From NCBI GenBank assembly GCA_030374735.1, contig JASCIV010000693.1, forward strand, positions 1 to 14,182: 14,182 bases of DNA. The letters are read 5' to 3'. Origin of the DNA: Gracilaria caudata (Eukaryota; Rhodophyta; Florideophyceae; Gracilariales; Gracilariaceae). Position numbers and translations under genes: made by a program. This document shows, piece after piece, positions 1-8,112 of the stretch. The first letter of the stretch is position 1. Each line of letters starts with the position of its first letter. The notes beneath the pieces were generated by a model. The model made no database searches. It was not told where the DNA came from and saw nothing but the letters and a program-made list of their open reading frames with translations.

Positions 1-1
1 C

Positions 2-109
2 CTGGTCGGTGGGGACGAGTCGAAGGTCCTCCGAACTCCGCGGTGGAACTCAATCGTCAACATTCTGAGAGACTTTGTGGATGCTGTGTGCTATAGGCAA
101 GAGAGTTAG
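2..109 (+). CDS. Possible C-terminal end of a gene cut by the window edge
   Basis: Frame 2 of the plus strand is open from the window edge for 35 codons and ends in TAG at 107-109. The peptide ends in a natural-looking amphipathic stretch (NILRDFVDAVCYRQES), so it may be the tail of a gene lying to the left. The rival reading is the first 21 codons of a minus-strand gene starting with ATG at 61-63 (MLTIEFHRGVRR...). The two frames share their third codon positions, so base composition cannot separate them. No family is recognisable from so short a piece. Confidence 0.28.
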   Translation: MVGGDESKVLRTPRWNSIVNILRDFVDAVCYRQES

Positions 110-1277
110 AGATCCGTCGACTCATATCGAAAGACTGGGGTTGTCTAGGTTTTCTGAGGTCTGAGGACAGAAATGCATTGCTACCAGAATCGGAAGGGGT
201 TGAGCGTCTCAACTTGAGAAACATTCTTTGCCTTGTTTCAAATCTTTGAACAGCATGAAGCCCTCGACACGTCGACATCTAATCATTCCATCCGTCATAT
301 AAAAATCCATTTCTTGCCATTCAAGGACTTATGTAGGACAGTACTACTCTTGCATGCATCGCGCGGTTTGTCAGAAAAACCAAATTGCACTTACAACTCG
401 TGTGCTTCTAACGGATCCCCGACGGAAGTTCAGCACCGCCTTGTGCAATTACAAGCCCATGAGCTCCGTATCAGCTTCAACAGCTACACGGTATTGTACG
501 TCAGGCAAACGAGGAAACGTCAGGAAGTCATGTGGAGCATATGACGGTTCCCGATTTTCTTAACGTATTACAAGTCCGGTACCATTAAATGGTAAGCCAA
601 GACTTCCCCAGTCGATATCTCCAACATCTTGTTCTTGGGTTCCAAGCTCGGAGCTCGAGATATTGTCACCGTCTACGCCTTTCCCATCTTCTTCTAGAAA
701 GTGTAGAACAAGTCTTATATCTGAGTAAACCCTGGTACCCTATTTGTTGTACGGATTTACGGCGTGTGAGCGTTAATTCGAACACGATAGTGGTGCAGAC
801 CCATTCCACTGGCTTTATTCGAACCAGGTTGATGAGCTGAGTTACGTTCCTTGTTTAATTAGAAGAACTAGTTTGACCTAGATAGATACTGTCAGGACGT
901 AAGCTGTACAACAAAGTCACCTGATCGTCCGCATTGGCGATGAGCGGAGGCCAGAGCCACGACAAAGTCTCTTGGTCCCAATCAATGATCTTCAGGCGTG
1001 ATTACTCTAGGTCTTTTGATGTCACCAGGTTTCTTCTAGCAAAATAAGTTAGCTCCTTACAGAGCTAGAAGAGTGCTTTTGTATGAAGCAAACCATCTGC
1101 ATGGTGTGACCACGAGGGTCCCTAATCACCGAACTCATAGCAGGGGCACAGTTTACAACTGCTTTTCACAGAACCGAATTCCAACCATCCCATAAAGCAA
1201 ATAGATACATTTCATTTGAGCAAGAACATTCATGGGCACTTACAGACATTCTATATCAAGAGCAACTAACCAACTGA
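110..1277. other. Stretch without a convincing gene
   Basis: About 1.17 kb between the left-edge fragment and the end of the cysteine-rich gene. The longest frames are weak. One at 233-544 (plus) has no ATG at its start. One at 589-840 (plus, 83 codons, ATG start) has an ordinary, unrecognised composition. One at 57-278 (minus, ATG start, 73 codons) is Ser/Arg/Gln-rich. I see no tRNA, rRNA or clear repeat. The last 100-200 bases probably include the 3' untranslated region of the minus-strand gene ending at 1278, but no AATAAA signal is visible. Confidence 0.5.
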
Positions 1278-3071
1278 TTAAGTAAGAAAGATATCCCACC
1301 ATTCTGGGAAACGTTCTAGCTCTCTATGCATCTCCAAATCCAATGGATCGTTGAACGATGCCGGTCTACTGGCAGCTCCAAACGACAGACATTCAGTGTC
1401 TCCTACGCCGTAACTAAACGTTCCTGCAGGACACTTCTCACATTCCGTAGCACCGTCGTGTCGCGTTATGAAACCTGCGGGGCATTTCTGGCACGGCTTG
1501 CGTTGCCAGCACCCAGGACACAAACTTTCATTTGTTGGAACCACTCGGTATGTTCCGGCAGGGCACGTCGTGCATTCATTGTCAACTTCATGACCCATCC
1601 ATTTTCCGTAGCTGCCGGCGGGACATTGTGAGCATGTCCCATTCACTATCCCCAAATTCTGAGCAAGTCTTCCTTTACAACCGCAGACGAAATCAGAGTC
1701 GCGTACTTGATTCCCAGGACATGGTTCGCACCCCTCGAAACTAAACGAGCCAAAGTACGAACCTGTGCAAGGTGGACATGAATATGAACCGTCCTCGGAG
1801 ATGGAACAATCTTTTGATACACAAGAAGTCCGACCTTGATCATGCACGACAAGCTCAGTGTCAATTGGACAGTTCGTCATTCGATCAACGCATTGAGTAG
1901 GATATTGATCCGGTATCATTCCATCTGGGCAAGGTTCACAGCGTGTTGCTCCCTCTTCTGTGGCAACGGTACCGTTCGGGCATCTTGCACATTCGGTTGC
2001 ATCTGATTCCGAACTGAAGAATCCTGGCTGGCACGGTAAGCAGAGGCGCGCATAATCCGCATCAAAGATGTGCGTTCCAGGAGCACATGTTTGACTAACA
2101 ATGGCAGTACCCTGCAAATATTCCGATGGGAAACAGTGAGATCTTGCTACGTTTGCTCTCATGACATCAGCACACGGGGCGCATTTCAGTGGAAGTCCAC
2201 CCACGCTCCCCTCATTTGCTGCACAGCGAATGCATCTTTCTTCTTCCAAGTCATATCTTTCATCAACATGGCATCGTTCACAGTCCCCGCTAGAAGTTTG
2301 GATGTAACCACGCGGACACGGACCATCAACTCGCCGACAAAATCTTCTACCTGGAGAGTAAGATGTCGTGTTATCCGGACAATCAAAGCATAAGGGATGA
2401 GTACCATATCCACGAACAACTCGGCCGTACTGACCGGGCTCACATTGAATGCACTTTGTAGAACCAAAACTTTTTTCAGCGACGGAACCGGCTGGGCATA
2501 CCTCACATTTCATGGATGGTGAATCACTGAACGTCCCGGGTTGACATTCACTGCACGGATTATATCCATCAGAATCCATACCAGCCCCACATTGAATGCA
2601 TTGATCGACGGATGTAGCACCTCCGGGTGCTCCACTTCCAGAAGGACAGCGCTTGCATTGCAACAGGTTCTCTTCGTCAGCGTATCCAGCGAAACACGTT
2701 TCACAATCTTCATCGCTTACTCCAATCCAGTGCGGTATTCTAGTTCCTCTTGGACACGTGACACACCGTGAAGAACGCTCTGAAGAAAATGTACCGTTTG
2801 GACATGGCGTACAAGAAGACGAACCAGAGGAAGAGACAGTTCCCGTGGGACAATATCGACAAACTTCAGGGCTATGAGCTCCACCATATGTGAGATACTT
2901 TCCTGGTGCACACGGTAAGCAGCTGGTAGAGTTTGGGGTATGTTGGTATGATCCGGGAGGGCAGAGCTCGCATCCCAGAGTCGAAGAGTCCCAGAAAGAA
3001 CCTCTGGGGCAGCCAATGGCAAAGGCCACATACTCATATAACAGCAGCAGGATAGCTAAAATGTAGAACAT
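1278..3071 (-). CDS. Secreted cysteine-rich protein with tandem ephrin-receptor-like (GCC2/GCC3) repeats
   Basis: A single uninterrupted frame of 597 codons. It starts at an ATG followed by a classic signal peptide: a hydrophobic run at residues 3-18, with likely cleavage after AFA at 18. The mature protein has 62 cysteines in all, mostly as repeated CxxC pairs spaced 12-18 residues apart, in the pattern C-P-x-G-[TS]-[FY]-x(8-12)-C-x-x-C. This is the hallmark of the GCC2/GCC3 or 'ephrin type A/B receptor-like' repeats. The blocks run from about residue 21 to 561. Less regular stretches at about 245-345 and 394-480 may be degenerate repeats. Six N-glycosylation sequons are visible (N47, N92, N234, N366, N477, N514). 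The last 36 residues are cysteine-free and lack a membrane anchor or GPI-type tail, so the protein is probably secreted or wall-associated. Codon use is mixed, unlike the GC-rich gene at the right edge. The ligand or function cannot be told; these repeats usually serve in extracellular binding or adhesion. Confidence 0.9.
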   Translation of the reverse strand: MFYILAILLLLYEYVAFAIGCPRGSFWDSSTLGCELCPPGSYQHTPNSTSCLPCAPGKYLTYGGAHSPEVCRYCPTGTVSSSGSSSCTPCPNGTFSSERSSRCVTCPRGTRIPHWIGVSDEDCETCFAGYADEENLLQCKRCPSGSGAPGGATSVDQCIQCGAGMDSDGYNPCSECQPGTFSDSPSMKCEVCPAGSVAEKSFGSTKCIQCEPGQYGRVVRGYGTHPLCFDCPDNTTSYSPGRRFCRRVDGPCPRGYIQTSSGDCERCHVDERYDLEEERCIRCAANEGSVGGLPLKCAPCADVMRANVARSHCFPSEYLQGTAIVSQTCAPGTHIFDADYARLCLPCQPGFFSSESDATECARCPNGTVATEEGATRCEPCPDGMIPDQYPTQCVDRMTNCPIDTELVVHDQGRTSCVSKDCSISEDGSYSCPPCTGSYFGSFSFEGCEPCPGNQVRDSDFVCGCKGRLAQNLGIVNGTCSQCPAGSYGKWMGHEVDNECTTCPAGTYRVVPTNESLCPGCWQRKPCQKCPAGFITRHDGATECEKCPAGTFSYGVGDTECLSFGAASRPASFNDPLDLEMHRELERFPEWWDIFLT

Positions 3072-3375
3072 CGTAAGACGGCTGTTCGACGTGAAGGACT
3101 GGAAGAATCTCCGGGTCAGGGCTCGGGCTCGCGGAGGAATGCTGACTGGACAGTGTAGAACATAGCAAAGCGTTAAGAATGAAAAAGCGTCGCTCTTTGC
3201 AGGAGCTGAACTGTGGAGAGATTGTGTAACTCGGGAAGCTACCGATACAAATTAACATGCCGTTTCCATGCAGAAGTTCCACGAATGGGTCCAGCACGAC
3301 ACAATGTGTGCATGTCATGCATCGTTGAAGCATATGCATATGCCCTACGCTTTCCTTGATCCAATTACACTAGGG
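3072..3375 (-). promoter_or_regulatory. Upstream region of the cysteine-rich gene, with an overlapping upstream frame
   Basis: 304 bases separate the cysteine-rich gene from the next minus-strand frame, so its promoter and leader should lie here. I see no clear TATA box. An upstream frame starts with ATG at 3337-3339 and stays open for 101 codons to 3034, overlapping the first 13 codons of the cysteine-rich gene in another register. If transcription begins upstream of 3339, this frame would compete for initiation. It could equally be chance. Confidence 0.3.
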
Positions 3376-3897
3376 TCAAATGGGGATGGTTTTTGGGCGG
3401 GATGGAAGATCATTGTTCTTGAATAAATATACTTGAAACCACATGAGACTCAAAAGCAACTGGTAATTTGTTGAGGAACATCTAACTCGACAAGCGTCCA
3501 ACAGCTTGTGCCTCTTGCTACTTCTACCGACAGAAGAAAGAAATGACGAATCGCGATCGTGTGAACTGCGAAATGGTTGCCAGGCTTTGGACTGCTCCTC
3601 GAAGTGCACGTAGCAACTGCTGAACCCTTCGTCGTTGTAGCTTTTAGAAGAGACCCGGGCACTGTGCAAAACTATAGGCAAGAACAAATCCTTTGCCCTC
3701 ATCTTCTCGGCAGAGCTCACCATGTCCATGGCCGCCTTAGGGGCATGTCCACAAGCCATTGGTCGCAACCAATCAGTCCATCTCAGGCACAGGTTCGGAA
3801 CCTCCGATTGCGACCGCTGGTCAGCATGCTGATGTGGGGGCAGGGTGGAACTGAGGACGTGCATGCCTACGTGCGGGATGACGTCAATACATGACAT
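3376..3897 (-). CDS. Hypothetical protein, 173 residues
   Basis: The frame opens at ATG 3895-3897 and stops with TGA at 3376; 13 further in-frame codons upstream lack an ATG. The protein is His- and Ser-rich near its start (MHVLSSTLPPHQHADQRSQS) and has a mixed central part with WTDWLRPMACGHAPKAAMDM and HFEEQSKAWQPF. It ends with a hydrophobic segment (QLLLSLMWFQVYLFKNN) and a basic/proline tail. Codons in the first two thirds favour G or C at the third position, which supports coding. No family, signal peptide or catalytic motif is recognised. It lies 304 bases upstream of the cysteine-rich gene on the same strand and is divergent from the gene at 4339. A frame of this length is not far beyond chance in 14 kb, so the call is tentative. 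Confidence 0.42.
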   Translation of the reverse strand: MSCIDVIPHVGMHVLSSTLPPHQHADQRSQSEVPNLCLRWTDWLRPMACGHAPKAAMDMVSSAEKMRAKDLFLPIVLHSARVSSKSYNDEGFSSCYVHFEEQSKAWQPFRSSHDRDSSFLSSVGRSSKRHKLLDACRVRCSSTNYQLLLSLMWFQVYLFKNNDLPSRPKTIPI

Positions 3898-4338
3898 AAT
3901 AGCTGACAACTGATGTTGATGAGGTACGTGTACCAAAATATTTCGACACGTTGCATACTGATCTACTTGTCATTGCTCAAGTATCCAATTTCAATTTCAG
4001 TTCTTTTTCTGGATCAGAAACGTCTTGTGAAGAAGTCAATATGACGTATTGATGACAATGTCCTCAAACAACAAAGGAATAGAACCCTTTTCATATATTC
4101 ATGCTATCCTCACTCATCACAGAACAACACTCGTACCACCGATAACGTGGAAACCAATATAGTTTTCATAATAAAAAGAGTACACTTTCTCGCTCAGAAA
4201 AAGGCTTGGGAACCAGCATAAAAAGTTCTTGTCTTCAAGACCTCAGCTCAAAGAACTTGACTGTTGAAGAGAGGCAATTCACACACTTTTGCTGTTCTAC
4301 ATGTCCAAGCCTCTGCACATACAACGCACGTAACCAAA
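3898..4338. promoter_or_regulatory. Divergent intergenic region with a TATA-like box
   Basis: This 441-base AT-richer spacer lies between two divergent reading frames and is the expected place for both promoters. A TATA-like CATAAAAAG at 4217-4225 precedes the plus-strand start by about 120 bases. Near 3986-4001 a pyrimidine-rich run ending in TTTCAG resembles a splice acceptor, but no partner donor or coding exon supports it. Confidence 0.3.
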
Positions 4339-4875
4339 ATGAGGACCAGTGTGCGAAGAGAGTTTTCTGATACAAGTGAACAACCGTCCGACAGATATTA
4401 CTTCTCAGAAGAATATGGAAGCGCTCCATTCCCATTCAGTTTCGAAGATTCAAACAGTCACCAAAGAATCTTAGACCTCGATAGAGATGCTTTAGATACA
4501 TTAAATGACTTCAGAGAGCCACGAATGTTGAGCAACCTGAGATGGTCTTCATTTCTGAATGGTCTTGCGATACATATCTCTATTAGACAGCTTGCAGAGG
4601 GGAGATTTAGTTTGAACACAAACGAGTCTGAATGCTTTGCAAGCTCCTTCGTCATTACGACGCCAAATCCAGGAGCGATATGGGATGAGGCAATGATGCA
4701 ATGTTTGCGGAAGGCGCTGCAAATACGCCTTAATATGAGTGAAGTTTATAAACATAGGAATGTGTTGGGGACTCAAGGGCAGAATGATTCTGAGTTTGAT
4801 GGCGCCGTTGCTGTGTTGCTTCTTCAAGACGCTGTGATGGTGACTACCGTTGTTGGCCGGAGAGCTTCGGCTTAA
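4339..4875 (+). CDS. Hypothetical protein, 178 residues
   Basis: ATG at 4339 in a good context (CCAAAATGA) opens 178 codons to TAA at 4873. The frame extends 25 codons further upstream but only to a TTG, so 4339 is the sensible start. The protein is acidic and Tyr/Phe-rich at the front (about residues 14-45) and mixed alpha/beta in the middle. It ends with a hydrophobic beta-like stretch (GAVAVLLLQDAVMVTTVVG) then RRASA. Arginine is mostly AGA and third positions are AT-rich, unlike the GC-rich sequence to the right. The final segment weakly resembles the 'TAVVALL...VANVGDSRA' strands of PP2C phosphatases, but the metal-binding DGHGG motif is absent, so I do not assign that family. A minus-strand frame in the same register crosses its 3' part (4549-4875); I judge that a shadow. 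Confidence 0.55.
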   Translation: MRTSVRREFSDTSEQPSDRYYFSEEYGSAPFPFSFEDSNSHQRILDLDRDALDTLNDFREPRMLSNLRWSSFLNGLAIHISIRQLAEGRFSLNTNESECFASSFVITTPNPGAIWDEAMMQCLRKALQIRLNMSEVYKHRNVLGTQGQNDSEFDGAVAVLLLQDAVMVTTVVGRRASA

Positions 4876-5029
4876 GACACAATTGGAAGACAGCACGACT
4901 CGAGCGCGTACCGCAGAAAACGCCACGCTGACAGCTCTTACACTTCGAGACTCCGTGGGCACGCGCTTCCTGCTGGCGTGCGGGTTGACGCGCAGTTTAT
5001 CAAACTTCGACTTGCGTGGAATATTGTAG
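4844..5029 (+). other. Coding-like continuation in the +1 frame, downstream of the 178-residue gene
   Basis: Just before the hypothetical gene ends, the +1 frame opens (after TGA at 4841-4843) and runs 61 codons to TAG at 5027-5029. Its peptide looks natural and helical (ELRLKTQLEDSTTRARTAEN, then TALTLRDSVGTRFLLACGL), with Leu/Ala spacing compatible with a coiled coil and many G/C third positions. It could be a former C-terminus cut off by a frameshift near 4850, an exon joined by splicing, or chance. No ATG starts it. Confidence 0.25.
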
Positions 5030-5199
5030 ACCGATGATGACCTCTGGAGTGCGGTACTATCCCGATTAGACGTCACGTACGTGTGAGATGCAGCTGTTGG
5101 CACCAATGTGTTCCAACTGTATTGCTCAGCGCTGCTGGTTTTGTCGGAGCACTCTTTACAACTAGAGCGCCGTGAAAAATTGCAGCGGAAGTGATCAAC

Positions 5200-5658
5200 A
5201 GGACGAGATGGGCAGCCAACGTCGTGTTCATGCCGCTCGCACGCGTCGATGGAGCTCGTCACCTTCGCGTCGGCGAACAACACCACTTCGCGTGCGGTGT
5301 CCGCACGCGATAGGGTCCTATCTAGGACCAATGCCGCCGCGGCATCGTTTCGAGGCGCCGCGCGCTCTATGCTCCTCGTTGTGCACGCGCGATAGCAGCG
5401 TGGGGATGGAGCTCAGTGCCACGCGTATGTCTTCTGGACACCCTTGTTTGGCGTCGCATCTTAGCGATTCGTGCGTGGACAACGTGCTCACTGCGTCGTG
5501 CTGTGACGTTGCGCGCTGCGCTGGAGCTCGGCGTTTGTGATTTGCGTGAAGATCGCGAGCAATTGGAACGTTGCCCCCTCGGGAGAAGTGGCATGCGCCT
5601 TCGTGGCGGTGGCATCTACATCCAGTATGGGCGATGTGAGCAGAAGCTTTGTCCGCAT
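5200..5658 (-). pseudogene. GC-rich frameshifted gene remnant, family unknown
   Basis: Minus-strand sequence with G/C-ending codons reads as one natural-looking protein, but across two registers. Segment 1 starts at ATG 5656-5658 and passes through ATSPEGATFQLLAIFTQITN and AELQRSAQRH to TGA at 5488-5490. Segment 2, in another register over about 5490-5345, reads STLSTHESLRCDAK then PEDIRVALSSIPTLLSRVHN; it stops at TAG 5318-5320. Segment 3, back in the first register from about 5345, reads ALVLDRTLSRADTAREVVLF and then ADAKVTSSIDACERHEHDVG. Two indels that cancel each other would explain this. The left limit is uncertain: the frame stays open towards 4549, but the coding look fades below 5200. 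A 7-base-arm inverted repeat (GGTCCTA/TAGGACC, 5314-5329) lies inside. A spliced gene is an alternative, but I see no good introns. Confidence 0.42.
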
Positions 5659-5822
5659 CGGAAGAAAATCGTGGTAGAGAGAGTGCGATGCATAGGGTTC
5701 AGCTCACGAAGTACAAAAAATAATTTTACTATCTCCTACATAGGCCCTTCGTCGAGTGCCTTTTTCTATTTCTTCCACAAGATGAACTTAGACTGGCTCC
5801 GAGACGCAAGAACTAGTGCAGG
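5659..5822. other. Spacer between GC-rich remnant and repeat array
   Basis: This is AT-richer sequence with an A/T run (ACAAAAAATAATTTTAC near 5712). It loosely resembles the AT-rich ends of units A and B (8570-8610, 11013-11040), so it may be the worn end of a further unit. A plus-strand frame runs through it (5416-6000, GTG start) into unit A, but I regard that as a shadow. Confidence 0.25.
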
Positions 5823-5830
5823 ATCTTTCT

Positions 5831-6133
5831 TCAAGCCAGATGTCCGGACTTCTCTTTCCTTTGCTTCACAGGGATTTCTTGGAGCTCTTGGGTCGTACGA
5901 AGCTCCTTCCAATTTGGATGAACTACCAACGATGTGCTTGGAACTGAAGCCATCGACTGCACTTCAACCCTCACACCATTGCCACGTAAAGAAGGTCTAG
6001 TGTCGGCCATAGAAGATGGGAGCGTCAAGTTCGGAATAGCCTTGAAAGAACTTAGAACTGACACCTTTGGAGCCCATTGGACATTCGAATGACCCGTTGG
6101 TCTGTTCGTCAGAGTGTCGTATGGTGGAGCCAT
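5831..6133 (-). CDS. MAPP-family small protein, copy A (intact)
   Basis: 100 codons from ATG at 6131-6133 in a strong context (TCAACATGG) to TGA at 5831. The protein begins MAPPYDTLTNR and contains a WAPKV block, an IPNLTLPSS..ADT block (about residues 33-45) and NWKELRTTQELQEIP near the end. It is Ser/Pro/Thr-rich, lacks a signal peptide or membrane segment, and ends in a basic tail. I recognise no family. Compared with copy C over the first 73 codons, differences count roughly 25 at third, 21 at first and 11 at second positions. Codons 2-4 differ only at third positions. In the NWKELRT segment most changes are again third-position. A codon-sized indel separates the copies near residue 32. 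This suggests the frame was translated and selected. One extra A near 5911-5913, compared with B and C, keeps the tail in frame. The ancestral protein may have been longer, because similarity continues past this stop. Confidence 0.62.
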   Translation of the reverse strand: MAPPYDTLTNRPTGHSNVQWAPKVSVLSSFKAIPNLTLPSSMADTRPSLRGNGVRVEVQSMASVPSTSLVVHPNWKELRTTQELQEIPVKQRKEKSGHLA

Positions 6134-6281
6134 GTTGATTACTTGAGCTTAGGATGTCGAAGAAATACGACGGTTGTAATATGCGTGTCTGAACTTCGAA
6201 CTTGGTGGATTGACTGCTGGCTTTTGTTGATGCTCGGGGTTGAAGAGGTGAAGACCATGCCCGTTGAGGGTAGAGTTCAGC

Positions 6282-6288
6282 TTAAATA
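6282..6288 (-). promoter_or_regulatory. TATA-like box of MAPP copy A
   Basis: Minus-strand TATTTAA within GGTATTTAAGCT, 149 bases upstream of the copy A start codon. The same motif sits 151 bases from the start in copies B and C. Confidence 0.5.
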
Positions 6289-6391
6289 CCTTCTCAAGGG
6301 GTGATGTCGTCTGGAAATGCCGACAAAAGATCCGGGGCCCATGATGGAAGTTTGGTGCTCTGGTCTGTCTTCATCGAACGTCGAAGGAGCG

Positions 6392-6416
6392 CTATAATTA
6401 GAAAGGGATGGCATCT
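6392..6416 (-). promoter_or_regulatory. Conserved upstream block, copy A
   Basis: Plus-strand CTATAATTAGAAAGGGATG followed by GCATCTTG. It lies 259 bases upstream of the MAPP start and is nearly identical in all three units at the same spacing (259-260). Possibly an upstream promoter element or a second transcription start; the function is inferred only from conservation. Confidence 0.35.
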
Positions 6417-7438
6417 TGCGTCTATTCAAAGAATGGTGGAATTCAGGAAGCTTTGCTCATCAGTACATGCAGTGCGAGTTGAGTTGCTTCTACAAGTTGA
6501 AGCACAAAGTTTGAAATCTACCGCGTGTCCTTTGTTGTACTGTTTATTAACCGACGTAGGCCAATCAAAACGTGTACCTTTGCAGAAGCAGTAACCAAAA
6601 GCAGAAAGTCGTCTGGCTAGTAGCGCCTCGTGTCCCGGATATCATAGAATCAGAAAACCCACTTTATGAACAGTTTGGAACATACCAGAAGCTACATTTA
6701 CAGCAAGCATGCACAATCTACGCGCTTTTTGTAGGATCCTTACGGCTGCACATCGCGTTGTGGTACTACAAGAACTGCTGCTACCAGCTTCCACGTATCA
6801 GGGAGCGCTGTATTCTGTCAACATTGGCAGCCAACTCTTTCTTACGTCTCTCTTCATTCCAACGCACTCTATTGAACCAACACAACTCACTCTTCAACTT
6901 AAACTGGACACGTTTCAAGAGGTATGATCTAAATATGATCTTTATGGGCTCTCGAGTTGCTTGGTGTGTGTGTTTCTCCAACCTTCATATGGAACAAGTA
7001 CTTGTATCATACAAATTCAAATGATACGGGCAGTGCTGATCGAAGCCACGAGCACCATAGACAGCAGAGGGTTTGATTGTGTGAAGTTCTGCCCACAGAA
7101 TTCGGACGAGCATTTGTTTTGGATCGCGTACGCCTGGCACGAGCCTCAATTTTCAATTATCGCTCGTTTCGGGGCTGTTTGAGAATGCACGTTTTCCAAC
7201 ATCTGTTGAACTACCCATCAGCTTAACTTGGTAATTTTCAAATAAAATAGAGATCAGGCGAATTGAGCTAGCTGAAGCTCTCGGTTCGCATAACTCAAAA
7301 ATTAGGAGCATGACAGACAGGGCGACCGTATAGACGCGAGACACGTAACATTGGAGTACATTAAACAGAGTAGATACCCTACCGCAAGCTGGCACACAGT
7401 GTGCCGCTCTGAATTGGCGGGAAGTTGTAGGGCAGCCA

Positions 7439-7460
7439 TTGGAGGCTCCAATTTGGAGCC
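7439..7460. other. Nested hairpins in unit A
   Basis: TTGGAG-G-CTCCAA (7439-7451) is followed by and overlaps GGCTCCA-ATT-TGGAGCC (7444-7460). These two overlapping inverted repeats cannot form at once. Units B and C lack them at the equivalent place. Confidence 0.5.
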
Positions 7461-7847
7461 GCGCTTTAATCAAACATTAAAACACTGCACGCGAAGATAT
7501 GATCTGCAAGCCGCCGACTTGCAATATGCAGTTGCACGTGTATCCTTACTTGCCTATCTCAGAAAGCGCGCTCCTTGTTTTGCAGTTTGGCCGCAACAAC
7601 AAATCCGTTCCTCGACGCGGAACCGCTGGAAGGCGACAACGTTGCTTGGACAAGCGGCCCCGTCCATCCTCGAGTGTCATTCATCGGTAAAATGTTTTCC
7701 GTAAGTCTATCGTGTGAAGATACAGAACCAAACCACATCGACGCCCGCAGTACAAACCGCATCCAGTGCACCATTTCGGATAGCTAATCATGCGATGAGT
7801 GACCAACGTAGTGACAGGCCAATTCTACGTTTTGGCCACCTGCAATT

Positions 7848-7864
7848 GGAAAGATCATGTGGCC
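7848..7864. promoter_or_regulatory. Conserved GGAAAGATCAYGTGG element, unit A
   Basis: GGAAAGATCATGTGGCC matches GGAAAGATCACGTGGC in B (10545) and GGAGAGATCACGTGCG in C (13371). The core is a CACGTG G-box/E-box-type site, changed to CATGTG here. Binding of a bHLH or bZIP factor is inference. Confidence 0.3.
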
Positions 7865-8094
7865 ACAACGCGCCCAGACGAGAACTATATTCATTTTGAC
7901 TCGTTTTCAGCAATGACTCACCGATAGAAGCTTTCTGGGCCATTGGTTGCAGATAAATAGAACTCTCTCGTGCACGACATCGTTCCAAAGTCGCGGGAAA
8001 CTTCTATCCTACAACTCTTCTACTAGAATTATCCCGTTAGGTTTCACGATACGCAGAGTGATCGTCACGCAACGTTGGCAGCACTCACTCGTAA

Positions 8095-8112
8095 CTTACC
8101 CTTACCCTTACC
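8095..8112. repeat. CTTACC hexamer, three tandem copies
   Basis: Three perfect copies of CTTACC (GGTAAG on the other strand), found only in unit A. It is a short simple repeat and does not match the common telomere repeats TTAGGG or TTTAGGG. Confidence 0.7.

Noticed and set aside
811..830. Possible tRNA B-box (GGTTCGAAT on the minus strand)
   Set aside because: The word continues as AAAG instead of the required CC, and no acceptor or anticodon stems can be drawn around it.
1646..2506. Several frames overlapping the cysteine-rich gene in other registers
   Set aside because: They are shadows of the 597-residue frame and have no independent start context or composition.
3986..4001. Splice-acceptor-like pyrimidine tract ending in TTTCAG
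   Set aside because: No matching donor and no coding exon after it.
4549..5331. Long minus-strand frame (260 codons) antisense to the 178-residue gene
   Set aside because: It begins at TTG, and no in-frame ATG lies in its first half. Its left part is in exact antisense register to a better frame, where it is Ser/His/Arg-rich and unnatural. Only its right end (above about 5200) looks coding; I annotated that as part of the frameshifted remnant.
5416..6000. Plus-strand 194-codon frame
   Set aside because: It starts at GTG, lies opposite the better minus-strand frames, and crosses into unit A opposite the conserved MAPP gene, where copies B and C do not keep it open.
8095..8112. CTTACC repeats as a telomere remnant
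   Set aside because: Only three copies, and the unit (GGTAAG) is not a known common telomere repeat. It is absent from the other repeat units.
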